The notes beneath the pieces are model-generated. The model was given only the letters and a program-made list of their open reading frames with translations. It was not told the origin of the DNA and did not search any database. DNA of 64,000 nucleotides, taken from NCBI GenBank assembly GCA_907164885.2, contig OU015495.1:101478659-101542658 (forward strand), read 5' to 3'. The position numbers and the translations under genes were made by a program. Shown here piece by piece: positions 22,245 to 33,779 of the stretch (position 1 is the stretch's first letter; every line of letters starts with the position of its first letter). The DNA comes from Dolomedes plantarius. Its lineage: Eukaryota > Arthropoda > Arachnida > Araneae > Dolomedidae.

Positions 22245-22770
22245 GCAAATTTGGGAATTAGCGTTTTTATCTCAAAAACGGTACGAGATACGAGAAAAAG
22301 GTCAACTACAAAGTTGTTCCGCATCATCGATTTAGTAAGAAAAGACAACTTGCGCACATTAATACTTAAAACAAAATGTAGAAAATGAACATTTGTTTGG
22401 TCACGATTTTGAAAATTGTCATGTCATAAAGAGTGGAAGAAAGAAACTGATACACTTCCCTATCTTCAGTATCATTTAATTATGTTGCTAAAAATGCTTT
22501 CCATTCGCCACTATTCCCATTTGCCCTCTGGACTGGTCCATGTGCATTATTTAATCCGTGAGGTGGTATTTTCGAGCTTCGCTCACGTTTCACGACGCCG
22601 GAGTGTTGAAAATCACGACCAAACAAATGTTCATTTTTTTTACATTCTATTTTGAGTATTAATGTGCGCAAGGTGTCTTTTCTTACTAAATCGATGATGC
22701 TGAACCACTTTGTAATTGACTTTTTTCCCGTTTCTCGTACCGTTTTTGAGATAAAAAGGCTAATTACAAA
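22245..22770. repeat. Long inverted repeat (foldback), ~170-bp arms
   Basis: The left arm (about 22245-22415) and right arm (about 22592-22768) are reverse complements with roughly 85-90% match by eye. Both include TTTTTATCTCAAAAACGGTA, a GCATCATCGATTTAGTAAG block and AATGAACATTTGTTTGGTC. The spacer is about 175 bp and noncoding. This suggests a foldback-type or MITE-like non-autonomous DNA element. No target duplication was found. Confidence 0.75.
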
Positions 22771-23395
22771 ATTTAAAGTGGTAACATCAACAGCTGATAT
22801 AATTTGAAACAATCCCCGTAAATTTTATAATTAATACAAATTTTGAATTTTTTTTAAATGTTCACAATTTTCCCCGCACAGAACTTTTGAAATGTACCAA
22901 GATAGTTTAATTGGCAATAATGTAAAGTGGTATTTTATTTATGATACAGAAAAATGCTTTTGAGATGAAAAGGTACATAAACGAATTAATAATCTCATCG
23001 TTTACAACACATGAAATGCAATTCTTGAGACATTTTCCTTTTATTTTCCGTTTCAATAACCGATACTTTAATGTCACTTTAATGCTTTTATAACACTGGT
23101 ATGACAACTGTCTGATGTTTTGAATCTATAGATTAAAATTCTCGTCTGACGGACTTTTACCCTCACAACAAAGAGCTTAGCAATAAGGCTTGAAAGCACA
23201 CCAGACTGTTTATTAATCCGCGACATTTAATAATCATCACAATCTATTGTTAATATGTTCCCCAGTTAAAAACACTATTAATAGACAGATACTTATTTGA
23301 CTTTTGAAGAGGATAAATTTGGAAACCCGTAGTTTAGTTCTGTTTCCTAAAATTTTAACATTTGAAAAGAAATTTAAAGACTGATTCAAAATAAA
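22771..23395. other. Intergenic, no gene seen
   Basis: AT-rich DNA without supported features. Confidence 0.5.
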
Positions 23396-23858
23396 ATCTA
23401 TATACGTATATAAAACAGTTCCGTAACTGATTGACTCACTGATTGGCTGATTTACTGACTGACATATAACGCACAGACCAAACCGCTGGACCTAAAGGGC
23501 TGAAATTTTGCGTGGCGATTCGTCTTATAGTGTAGGGGTGAACTAAGAAAGATTTTTGAAAAATTCTTAGATTTTTTAAAATTAAGTTTTTAAGCTCTTT
23601 TAGTAATTTTTTTTAAGTTTGCATTTAAAATAATAATTTGATGGTTATAAAATTTATATCACGAGAAATATCCTAAAAATTCCTTTCAAATGAAACCTTT
23701 TTCGAATCTTACCTCTATTTTCTGATTTTTGGCGAATTTTTAAAAATTAATTTTTAGAATTTAATTTATTAAATGCTGATCACGTAATTTCTTTTCTTTT
23801 TGTGATACTTTAAACTAATTAAGCGTTACGTGCATAACAACGAAATAGACAAAAAAAT
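23396..23858 (-). repeat. Unclassified interspersed repeat, copy 2
   Basis: Reverse complement of the repeat at about 660-1112, including the CCTAAAGGGCTGAAATTTTG block at 23491-23510 and the CTGACTGACATATAACGC stretch. The two copies lie about 22 kb apart in opposite orientation and differ by scattered substitutions and indels. Confidence 0.7.
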
Positions 23859-23859
23859 A

Positions 23860-24500
23860 TATTTTTTTTTGAAGCAAGAAAAGATTGAACAGGCAGATTT
23901 GTCTTTTGAGACGTAGAATTGAGATGACCGCTCCATACAACGAAGCTGAAAGAGTAGACTTGATTTGAGCAAGATAAACTGAGCACGGCTTGCAGCGACA
24001 ATAGAAAAAGCAACTGGCCGAGAAGATAACCAGTCGTAGAATTGAGGTGATTACCGTTTCCAGCGAAGTCGAATAAGAGAGACGAATTGATTTGACAAAA
24101 GAATTGGAGCGGTGTCGTGCAGTGCGATAAAGAATGAGAACCACGAGCAATTAACTTCCGGGAGAGCAGAGATGATACCACGGAGGTAAAGGCGATCATA
24201 AAGAGAAGAAAACCACACAAGACATGACGACAGCCTGAAATCGTCGACATTCAAAGAACCAGCTACGGATGCAGAAAGAGGAGGTCTACTGAGAGTGAAT
24301 TAAGCCGTCCCAAGGGACCGATTGATACCAGAGCTGGACAGCGGAAAGCAGCGAGACCACTCAGCCTACACCCCTGCCGCCGACAGAAAGAGAGCATTAC
24401 ATCGCGGAACGTGCATCAACACAAAAGACCATCCCGAAATGATGACCACCCAGCCGAGTCGGTGTTCATGAAGATGTTCGAAAAATGCAACGCACCAGGT
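23860..24500 (+). other. GC-richer region with a ~115-bp tandem pair
   Basis: Two diverged units (about 23907-24020 and 24030-24150) share CGTAGAATTGAGRTGA and a GAAGYYGAAWRAGAG-like segment. From 24150 to 24500 the base composition is more GC-rich and purine-rich than its surroundings, and it ends at CCAG|GTATGTGA, a good match to a splice donor. All forward frames are closed, so a noncoding exon or an untranslated leader of an unknown element is possible; I cannot decide. Confidence 0.45.
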
Positions 24501-24970
24501 ATGTGACGTTAGTTATTTGATCACTAAGTAGTGTTTGCCTCGCTGCATCTCATCCACATTTAATTAAGTGACGTAATCAATGACAATTGCTAAGTTGAAT
24601 CACAGAAGTGTTCATTAAGTATAATAACTCATGAGTAAATAATTGATGATTAATAAGTAAGCAATGTCTGGTTGAGGGGAATGAAATTGAATATGTATTT
24701 TAAAGTGTAATGACTAAGAAAGGTTTTTGAATACAGTAAATGTGATGACTTGCTGTTATGAACTATAAATGTGTTTTGCTCTAATAAATCGATCTATTAT
24801 TTTTCAATCAGAAGGCCCATATAGTATTTCTAACACAACGCAAGAGACGATATTTTTTTGGTCAATCAAACCGGTAGCGCTTTAAATAGTTTATCACAAT
24901 TGGCTTCACACCAGAAATTAGCTACTGTGACCACTGCTATAGAATCAGGGCTCCCCATAAACCACAATAG
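24501..24970. other. Intergenic, no gene assigned
   Basis: AT-rich; contains an AATAAA-type signal near 24783. A short open stretch at 24858-24970 leads in frame into the mariner remnant but shows no known motif. Confidence 0.4.
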
Positions 24971-24974
24971 TGTT

Positions 24975-25425
24975 GAACATAATGAATTCTTTCCAACTGG
25001 CCGGACAGTTAATATTTATCATTATTTGAGTGTTTTACGCGGATTGCATGAAACGATTTTCGAAAACGGCCCAAAATGTGGCAAAAAAAAAAAAAAAACT
25101 CATGGGTTTTGCACCACGATAATGCACCTTCTCATGGTGCAATTATTATTCGTGAGTTTTTTTACCAAACATTCAACATATACTGCTCCACAAATTCCAT
25201 ATCCATCTGATATGGTACCGTGTGACTTTATCTTGTTTCCATTGTTGAAATTGCTTCCTCGTGGTCATTGTTTTGAGCCCATTAATTCGATAAAAAATAT
25301 TCTCTGTAGGGGTTTCAAAAAACGACTTCAACGCATGTTTTGATCATTGAAAAAAAAACATTGGCAGAAGTGCATTCCAGTCGGCAGAGATTACTTTGAA
25401 GGAGATGCAAAAAGTTTTGACCAAT
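24975..25425 (+). pseudogene. mariner transposase remnant (C-terminal half)
   Basis: The forward frame carries the canonical order of mariner C-terminal motifs: FFPTGRTVNIYHYLSVLR, then after an A-run that destroys the usual LHHDNAPAH block (a shifted TTIMHL... is left), PYPSDMVPCDFILFP (the Asp of the D,D34D catalytic triad), a RGHCFEPINSIK-like segment and, in another frame, the final C-I-P-V-G-R-D-Y-F-E-G block near 25370-25405. Mariner transposases cut and paste elements flanked by short inverted repeats at TA. The N-terminal half and both inverted repeats are not seen. Confidence 0.8.
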
Positions 25426-25429
25426 AAAT

Positions 25430-25684
25430 TGATAACTTTTGTTTTATGCCACCATTCCGGGTACTTCTTGATCACAGCAGTATGGCTAAATAACAAAAAC
25501 GTGTTTTTTAATTGATGACATATTTGATGAATTTGTTATATCACTGAATATATAATTGTAAGAAAAATGATTAATAAGGTTCGTGAAATTCATAACTAAG
25601 CAGCCAAGCAACACAATTTAAGGTAACGAAATTCTAAAAAGTACTCTGTAGGCGAATGTCATATGATAACCCTTTTAAGGAATA
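25430..25684. other. Intergenic
   Basis: Nothing supported. Confidence 0.4.
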
Positions 25685-26148
25685 AACTAATAGAATATTG
25701 ACAATTATTAGCGAAATAATCTTAATGCGTAGAGCACAGTTTTCACATGACAGATGAGACAATGATCAGACCTAGAATTACTAGTTACTCGCATTAGCCT
25801 CCTTGTTTTACATAGATTCCGGTAATTATTAAACTCATTCCATATCTATTTAACTCAATTTGATCAATATTTTCCCAGAGCTATCTCCAGTTTTCATCGT
25901 GTTTTAGGACTTAATGATGTTTGCTGAATATTTTGATGAAACGGATATTGTTAAAAGCAACCTAAGGTAAACTTTACATGTACATTCGCTAAATTTACTA
26001 CCAGAATTATGTCTTGAAATATGCTATTAGAATATTAACGAATATTAGCACAACAATCTAATTGCGTAGGGCACGGTTTTTATGTTGCAAATGAGAAAAT
26101 GCCCATGCCTAGAATTACTAATTATTTTTCGGACATTAGCCTTTTTGT

Positions 26149-26193
<45 letters not shown>

Positions 26194-26372
26194 CGTAATT
26201 ATCAAACTCATTCCATTCAGTTTGATCATTATTTTCTCAGATGTATCACAATTTTTCACAATTTTGCTAGGATTAAGCGATATGTGCCGCTGTACTGAAC
26301 ATTTTGATGAAAGAAATTTCATTAAAGGCAAATTATCATGACCTTTTCCCATACATTCACGAAAATATCCTT
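25685..26372 (+). repeat. Tandem duplication, ~335-bp period, with microsatellite in copy 2
   Basis: Copy 1 (about 25685-26020) and copy 2 (about 26025-26372) share many blocks in order: ATTGCGTAG/AATGCGTAG, CCTAGAATTACTA, ATTAGCCT, CGTAATTAT/GGTAATTAT, AAACTCATTCCAT, TTTGATCA, GAACATTTTGATGAAA. At the point where copy 1 has a short ACATAGATTCCG, copy 2 has a (TA)n run of about 40 bp (about 26151-26190). Confidence 0.75.
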
Positions 26373-27270
26373 GTATTTTGAAAACTTCTTCACTAACCCC
26401 TTTATGGTATTGATTGGAAATTCATGTCTTTGAATATTTTATTTGCACTTGCCAGCAGTTACTCTTATACGGTAATGGTACCCTTTGCTGTGCGTCTCAA
26501 TTCTTTTTTCTCTGTTTTGATTAGTAGAAAAAATGCATTATCCAAGATTTTGGTCGTGTAGAAAGGGAAAAAGTCTAAAAGAAAGCTGTTTGGGACACGT
26601 GACCATCATTAGGTATTTAGAAGTTGTTAGTGGAGGGCAGAAATGCGTGGGAAAATAAAAGTGGTTGATAACGTGAAAATACTTTTGGACAAAATGTTTA
26701 TGTTTTCAATGCTTTAAATATTGTATTTAAAAATGTAAGATGGAGATGGAGTTATGCTTGATTATTCTTCCTACTTTATTTACCTATGTGTATGTGTAGG
26801 TAAGTAAACAAGAAAAAATATTATGAATCAAAAATTTAATATTAGATATAAGCTTATATTTTATAGTGTTTGTTTGGAGTTTGTAATTTCGCTTTATTTA
26901 ACTCAATAAATAAGTAGGCTGGTAGATATAGAATAAAAGTGAAAAATTGCGCAAATTAATATAAAAAGCTTATTATTATTTATCACAGACTAAATGCTTA
27001 TTTGTAAATTCAACATATTTACTTCAGTGTTTGCGTTTTTTGCTGGATACATGAATTTATATAATAACTGAACAATTCAATGAATTTTGTATTATTTTCG
27101 TCTTATATATGTACATCAGCCAGTCATGATTCCCAAAAAAATGTCTTCGTTTCGAAGGGTAGCCGCGAATAAGGGGGTAAAATAACATTGGATCTGTGGA
27201 GTGTATTTAATCCATTCTGAATAAAATATAGTTGTTTAGAGGAGTGGCCGGCTAGAGAAGTTTCACTGTG
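26373..27270. other. Intergenic, AT-rich
   Basis: No supported gene. Confidence 0.5.
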
Positions 27271-27274
27271 TGTG

Positions 27275-27366
<92 letters not shown>
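27275..27366. repeat. (TA)n microsatellite flanking a Tc1-like element
   Basis: Pure TA run of about 90 bp, ending at the left inverted repeat of the element at 27364-28656. Confidence 0.95.
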
Positions 27367-27369
<3 letters not shown>

Positions 27370-27623
27370 GTACAGGACAAAATACACTGCCACAAAAAAT
27401 ATATGCACCCAGAAGAAATCGATCTACTATCATATAACTTGGCAGGTATGTAGTCTGGTGAGAGATATGCAAATTATTAAAATTTCGACGCCAATGAGAC
27501 AAGAGTAAGCGCGCTATGCGTATATGAGATGCGCAGCTGGGAGAGTTTAAAAGCATGATTGCTCGTGCCATAGGGTTATTCAAACAAATCTGTCGACTTG
27601 GATGGACGGTATTGTGACTAGAA

Positions 27624-28480
27624 ATGCCTCTGAGACTTAACCGGCGACAGTACAAACTGTCGGACGTTGAGAGGGGACGTATATTAGGCCTCAGAGAAGC
27701 AGGTTGGTCGAACAGGCGTATCGGCCTCCACCTCGGTCGGAGCGATATGGTAGTTACTCGGTGTTGGCAACAATAGATCACGGAAGGCAAAGTCTACCGT
27801 ATCGGAGGGTGAGGGCTTCCCAGGAACACAAATGTGCGAGAAGATCACGCACTGATAAGAGTGGCCACATTCGCACCAACAATGTCGCTAGAATCGGTTC
27901 GACGCCATTTACCACCTTCTAGACATCCGATGGTATCGAGGGAAACCATTCGGATACGACTGACCTACGCAAGTACTATAAGGAGCCGACGTCCATTATG
28001 AAGCCTACCACAAACCTCACATCATAGGCAGTGTCGATTGGATTTTTGTCGACCTCGGGCAAGCTGGAGTGTGACCGACTGGAGGCGTGTGATCTTCAGC
28101 GATGAATCCCGATTCAGTCTCAATGCTGATGACTAGCGTATACGTGTGTGGAGGTGACCAGGCCACCGGTCCGATCCGGCATTTGTTGTCGAGAGGCATA
28201 CAGCGAGTACACAAGGTGTACTCGCTTCATCATTACTCCAGCTTGTCCACTCCAGCTTACATCCAGCTTACATCCACTTCATCATTATGCTCATCAGTTG
28301 GTACACTGATGAGCATAATGATGAAGTGGAACATCTCATGTGGTGTCCTGATTCCCCTGATCTCAACATCTTTGAGCATTTGGGGATTTTCTAGAGAACA
28401 ACATCCGTGCTCGGTTTTCTCTTCCACGCACATTACCTGAGCTCGAGACCTCTCTGCACACTGAATGGGGATGAATTACC
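27624..28480 (+). pseudogene. Tc1-like transposase pseudogene
   Basis: Probable start is the ATG at 27624 (MPLRLNRRQYKLSDVERG). The N-terminal helix-turn-helix appears as GRILGLREAGWSNRRIGLHL. Frameshifts and stops follow. The first catalytic Asp is in VIFSDESRFSLN near 28095-28115. The last catalytic block is CPDSPDLNIFEHL near 28345-28385. The block that normally holds the second Asp (QQDNAP-like) is absent; in its place are short duplications (TCCAGCTTACA repeats) and a palindrome. Near the C-terminus, 28490-28545 is a 16-bp tandem repeat of CCAAGAACTTTGTAGN. Cannot be functional. Confidence 0.8.
28273..28330. repeat. Perfect 26-bp palindrome, 6-base spacer
   Basis: Arm 1 at 28273-28298 and arm 2 at 28305-28330 are exact reverse complements; the spacer is TGGTAC. 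Arm 2 and its downstream sequence continue the transposase reading (DEVEHLMW), so arm 2 looks original and arm 1 is an inverted copy. Confidence 0.92.
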
Positions 28481-28648
28481 ATGAACTTTGTTGGCCAAGA
28501 ACTTTGTAGTCCAAGAACTTTGTAGACCAAGAACTTTGTAGGCCATACTTTGTCTACTCTACATGAACTTTGAAGGCCCAGGGTAGCCCAACCCCCTACA
28601 AATAAAAAAATTGCATTCTTTCACAGGTTTTCCTATTATTTTGTCCTT

Positions 28649-28654
<6 letters not shown>

Positions 28655-28735
<81 letters not shown>

Positions 28736-28755
28736 CTGTGTGTGTCTGTGTGTGT
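28655..28755. repeat. (TA)n(TG)n microsatellite
   Basis: About 60 bp of TA followed by about 40 bp of TG with TCTG interruptions, immediately right of the Tc1-like element. Confidence 0.95.
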
Positions 28756-30790
28756 GATAAATTTTTACTTTTCAAAATAATGAGGAATAATCAATAATGG
28801 TTCTTAATTTATTAATAACAAATAAATTGAAACATTCAATTGATTTAGATCGATAAACTTTTATTTTGATGCTATATCACTATCAACCTGAAGTCTTCAT
28901 AATCTATGGATAGGGGATGATCCAGCGGGTGGCAGGTGTTTTAATAATTTATGTCATAAGAGAAGTGAATTAGCTTATTATGGATAATAAATATTCATAT
29001 CAATAATTTTTTTACTTGATATGAAGGTAAGTCGATATAAAAAATAGGTAGATGCGTTAATATGATTCCTCTGAACCTAATACACAACGAAATCGGATCA
29101 ATAATGCCTGTTGTCTTTTATCTATCGTTGATTGTCTTTCAGTTTTTAGGGGATCTCTTGCCATATCTGGAAAATTTTGTATTTTATTTTTAGTCTTAAT
29201 TTGAGGTTGAGAGTTACGAATAACCAATGTCCCATATCATATGATAAATATAACAAATTTTCTTCCACGTAACGTTTTTTACTTACCGTGATATAAAAAA
29301 GGTGAAATAATGTGAAAACTATATGATACCATAATTAGGGATCAGATTTTCCGGAATTCAGTTCGGAAAAGTTCTGTGTTTCAGTTCCATGGTATGGCAT
29401 TTTAAGTTGCATATTTGAATGCATGCCAAATTAAAAAAAAATCCTTCAATTGAAACTGAGAATTTCTGAATCAGAGATATTTTTTATAGAGTAGTTTCTT
29501 TTAGTAGCCATTAGCAGTATTTTATATTAACATTGAGATTTCTCAAATGTCGAGGAAAAGACGCTACCTATTGACCATTCTTTAAAACAAAAAATAATAT
29601 AAAATTTGCCGGATATGGCAGGAAATTCTGATTAAAATTGAATGAAGAAAATCAGTGATAGCTAGGAGGAATAGCAGACGTTATTGATGATCTTTTGTTA
29701 GCTATTTAGTTTAGGGGAAGCGTATTTACGTTTCAAATTTCACTGCTGCCATCTCTCTGCAGAAAGAGAAAAATTTCATTTACTTCAAAATGTCTTTGAG
29801 GTTAAAAAAAAAAAGCACTAGCTCTAAAAAATGCAATATAGCGTTTTTCTCAAAAGAAAAATCTCTAGAAGAGTTTGTATAGCGGGAATTGAAATTATAA
29901 AGACGACTGATTTAAAATAATTATCATTTGAATGCATTTGAAACATGGCATATCAATCAGAAACGTCATTCAAACAACTCTCTATTGATTTTATACAAGT
30001 TATTACAAATCAAAATAAGGATGAATATTCAGTAACGATTCTTCTTTTATCAAAAACTTAAATAAATTGAAATATTTAATAGAATTAGATCAATAAACCA
30101 TTTCAGTGCAATATTAATAGGATCTCTTCATAATCAATATTCATATACATTATGAATAGATTTTTATAACAAAATATTTACTAATATTAATGTATCATTA
30201 ATATTCATATTACTAATTATTTGTGATTTCTCGATATGAGTGTAAGTAGATGCAAAAAAAAAAGATATAAATACTTTTTTTTAAGTTAATCTTAGATTTC
30301 AATCTCGTTTTCAAACTACCACATAAGAACAAAAATTCAAAGCATGTTTTTGTTTCTGTATTAACTTAAACTTACCCCAATATTCTTAAATCCACATATT
30401 TTGAGTCACTTGCTTGTATCATTAATGACAATTGATAAAGTTACAGCTTAATATTTACATCAAATATTCTTTTTAAAAATTTTGTTTATTTGCCTCGATT
30501 TGTATTCAAGAAAACATAAATAGATATAAACAGTAACCTAATTCCAAATATTTGTCATTCTTGTAGTTAACAGTGTATTCAAATATACAAATAAAAATAT
30601 CTCATACGGATAATTTTGAAAACATATTTCTTGCAATCGGCAGCAAACATAATTTGCACAATATTCTGAATTTTCTTAATTTTGTCAGCTGATTACTTCA
30701 TTAACATCTCTTGAGAAATGTATTAACAAATGTTTAGCACAAGTTTTATTTGCTAGTCTTTATCTATCTCGATATGTATTCAAGTAGATA
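28756..30790. other. AT-rich intergenic DNA with weak internal duplication
   Basis: Segments at about 28800-29060 and 30060-30270 share a series of short matches (AATAAATTGAAA, TTAGATC, GATAAACTTTT/CAATAAACCATTT, TCTTCATAAT, ATTCATAT, GATATGARKGTAAGT), suggesting an old direct duplication. No gene is visible in the 2 kb. Confidence 0.4.
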
Positions 30791-30924
30791 CAGGGTGCTT
30801 TAGAATGAACTACCATATTTCTGAAGGTCAGTGGTCAAGTGGTGTGTGTGTGTGGAGGTGGGGGGTACGGTGGTACAGGATGTGGCAATATTTCGGGGAA
30901 ATTTTCAAGTTGTCAGTGGACACC

Positions 30925-31971
30925 ATGAGTTGATCCGATGAACATTGCAGTTACGTTATTAAGACTTTCTGTAAAAACAACGATTCTGTGACCGCGACAC
31001 AGAGGTCATTTAGGGCGTCCTTATAAATGATGCCGTTGCAGAAGGGAAAATGACCCTACGATGGGTTTCAAAGGCGAAAGAAAAAGGGTCTGCATTACCA
31101 AGGAAACCAAGTGGTCGTTCATGGAACATTCTTCTTCACAAGCACAGCAGCCCCCTACAGGCTCTGGCTGCATCAACCACGCGCTCCCTCCAGCATCTTC
31201 TATCTGCGACGAATCCCTTCCAGTTTTTTACTTTCAAAGTGTTTAAGTATTTTTCAACTATTTAGTCTGTGGTCCACCTCTAGCTTGGGATCCCTCAGGT
31301 TTGTTTCAATGTCTAGATCTTAGTGGGATTATCTTCCGAGCTTCTCCAAACATGGTCAAACCATCTTAATCTATTACTACGGATGACTTGTGTTATTTGT
31401 GATTGCCCATAAAGCCTATACAGCTACAAAATTATATCTGGTTCTCCAACGCCCCTCTTTTTGCACTGGGCCAAAGATATCCCTGAAGATTTTTCTCTCA
31501 GACATGTCCATGTTTCACTTGCGTAATGTAAGACAAGTAGTATTAGTGTCTTATAAATTCTTAATTTAGTTTTGTGACTGATAAGATTAGATTTCAACTA
31601 TCTTCTCAGCCCAAAGACGCATTTATTAGCCATTTTGTTTCTGTTACCAATTTCTGCTCTTAGTTTATTTTTGTCATTAATTATTGTGCAAAGCTATTTA
31701 AATTCATCCACTTTTTCAAAGGTGTAACCCTTAATGCACAAAGGGCTGTTATAGTTTACCATGGAGGGTGAAAATTCCATAAATTTAGTTTTATCACGGG
31801 ACATTAGAACACTTCAAAACGGAAAGCGAATCCGAGAGTCTCCTATTCGTAAGGAAGTTCCCGTCCTTCCCCCAGAGATGACCTATGGAGTGATGGAAAA
31901 CTTTAGAGAACGGCTTCGACAGTGCATCGGAAATAACAGATGCCACCTGAGAGATGTTAATTTCAAAGCCT
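30925..31971 (+). pseudogene. DUF4817/IS630-like transposase, interrupted
   Basis: The N-terminal region begins near 30924 with a degenerate helix-turn-helix segment including KTFCKNNDSVTATQRSFR, then, after a frame change, RWVSKAKEKGSALPRKPSGR; this two-part pattern is typical of DUF4817-annotated transposases common in arachnid genomes. After the inserted LINE, a forward frame ends with VPVLPPEMTYGVMENFRERL and a final HLRDVNFKA, which fits the C-terminal end of the same family. The whole catalytic core is missing from between the two parts, so the insertion replaced or was followed by loss of that region. Confidence 0.6.
31117..31815 (-). mobile_element. RTE-like LINE, C-terminal fragment
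   Basis: The minus strand from 31815 down to a stop at 31136 reads, across several frame breaks, the C-terminal part of an endonuclease-reverse transcriptase of the RTE type. Recognised blocks are a KTKFMEFS-like segment, YTFEKVDEFK (the F-K-Y-L-G neighbourhood), SHKTKLRIYKTLI and a Y-A-S-E-T-W motif, FGPVQKEGRWRTRYN, an I-K-M-V-x-L-E-K-L-G segment, and a terminal RERVVDAARACRGL. The polymerase catalytic domain lies beyond the fragment. It sits inside the DUF4817-type transposon. Confidence 0.75.
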
Positions 31972-31973
31972 AG

Positions 31974-33469
31974 AAAGAAAAAAAAAACTAGATTGCTAAC
32001 ACTTTTCTATAATATAAGTCATTTTCCTGTAAACTGATTCGTTCGTTTTTATTTCCCTTTGAAACGTGAGAATCCATTCTGCCACACTCTGTAATAAAAA
32101 GAGAAATACGCCACATTGTAATAACAACTCTAATTTTTTTTGCCATACTTGTACTAAGACGAGTTTTCAAACACATAGTTCAAAACAAGTTTCTTGGAAT
32201 CGGTACACAGAAAATCATAAGTTGTCGACCTACATTAAATAATTGACATAGATTTCCCGAGAGATTTTATCCGGCCTCTTTATCAATACATACAGTTAAA
32301 GAGCTGAACAATAAACAGTAAAACATTTCCTTACATACGTAGATTTCGCAATAATTAGCAATGAAAACATTTAATGTCCATGACTGGAATTCACTTAAAG
32401 TAACCGAATATATTAATTTAATTTAAACTCATTTCCAAATTAGAACCTAATACAAAATTTATTAGTGGACGGACATTAGCTAATAACTGTTAATGTTTTC
32501 CAGCTCGTTTCGACTTCCTGGTCTCTGACAAATTAGCGGAATAATTATGCTACCTAATGATAAATCTGTCCCTTATAATATTCTGAGATATTTATGCGCA
32601 CAACTGAAACAGCTTAGTTACGAAATTTTCACCTAGATATCTCATGCATTAAGTAGTTTAAAATTAATGAAATATTGAATAGGTAATTTACTGAAAATCG
32701 GAAACCAGGTTTTTGGCGAAGGATGTCAACACATAACTGAAACTTCGTAAATAATATGCTACAGATATAAATGAGTCTCGATGCCTTCAGCGTAATACTG
32801 AATACTGTTATGAGAAAATGAAAATACGGTGTGTTAAATAAAATTTGACAAAATTTCATGATTTAATAACTTTGCCGATGCTCGTTGTAATGACTTAATA
32901 TTTTAAAATCACGTGCGGAAACACATCAAATTTGCATTTCGATATTTTACATAACATTCTTTTAATTTTTTTTAAATGGTCACTACCTTTACCATACCTA
33001 ACGACTAGTGATTTTTTCCCCTGAGTGTATGTCAACCCCATCGTTCTCACTCCCGTCAAAATCACGGGGTGAGGTTTCGCCTTCTATTTCTAATGCCTGT
33101 GATATTTCCGAGCTGGAGTGTTTAAAAGTAAAGCACCAAAAAGATTAAAACAATTCATTTCATTTACTCTAAAATATTTTTATTTCTTATTTTACATACC
33201 AGATGGCAGCACCAGACTATTTATAATGTAATTGGGGATGGGTTTTTTTAAGCTAGATGTGGCAGATCAAGAAATAAATCAAATCCTCTGGAAAAAATAG
33301 GAACTTTTATTACCGCTTTCTTGAAAATTATGCGATCGTTAAAGGGTTAACGACTTCGCTTATGTACCCCAGCTTCTTTCAAATGTAGGGGAACTCAAAG
33401 AGAGAATCATTGCCGCTTTGGTAAACTGTCACATATGACATTCTACAGAAAGTTTTGCAGGAAATGGAA
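31974..33469. other. Intergenic; two dispersed repeat scraps
   Basis: About 32690-32870 matches 34345-34530 in direct orientation (shared GTTATGAGAAAATGAAAAT and AATATGCTACAG). About 33019-33095 matches 9160-9360 (shared CCCGTCAAAATCACGGGG and TCGCCTTCTATTTCT). No gene. Confidence 0.55.
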
Positions 33470-33735
33470 TACCAAATTGTTCACGGAATCCACGTCCATC
33501 TGTATTTCTAATTCATATTTTGGTTATAAATATTTAATTACTTAACAATACTCTTCTTTAGTTCTATTAGATTAGCCAACGTAGTTTCTGAGATGTTTAT
33601 ATCTAAAATGACAAACCTTTGTAAAATTGTTCGCGGAATCCCTACGCATTTGTATTTCTTATACATATTTTGGATAAAATAAATATTTAATTACGCAACA
33701 ATAATCTTCTTCAGGTTCATTAGATTAGCCAATGA
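33470..33735 (+). repeat. Tandem pair, ~150-bp period
   Basis: Unit 1 (about 33472-33590) and unit 2 (about 33622-33735) share AAATTGTTCRCGGAATCC, TTGTATTTCT, CATATTTTGG, AATATTTAATTAC and ATTAGATTAGCCAA. Noncoding. Confidence 0.7.
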
Positions 33736-33779
33736 TATCAAATGATGACAAATTTTCTGAAATACGCTGTATTTTGCAT

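Larger units (their letters stand above)
27364..28656 (+). mobile_element. Tc1-like transposon with ACAGGACAAAATA ends
   Basis: The left end reads GTACAGGACAAAATA; the right end in reverse reads GTAAAGGACAAAATAATAGG. Both ends abut (TA)n runs. Length about 1.29 kb. The same end sequence begins the element at 35085, so both belong to one family. Internal decay and rearrangement are described under the transposase and palindrome entries. Confidence 0.82.
30791..31973 (+). mobile_element. DUF4817-type DNA transposon split by a LINE
   Basis: The left end starts CAGGGTGCTTTAGAATGAAC after TA. The N-terminal coding part lies at about 30925-31115 and the C-terminal part at about 31830-31971, in the same orientation, with an RTE-like LINE fragment of the opposite orientation between them. 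I found no matching right inverted repeat. Confidence 0.6.

Noticed and set aside
24502..24837. Possible solo LTR (TGTGACGTTAG ... CTAACACA)
   Set aside because: The ends look mirrored and an AATAAA lies inside, but flanking bases show no target duplication and no second copy is in the window.
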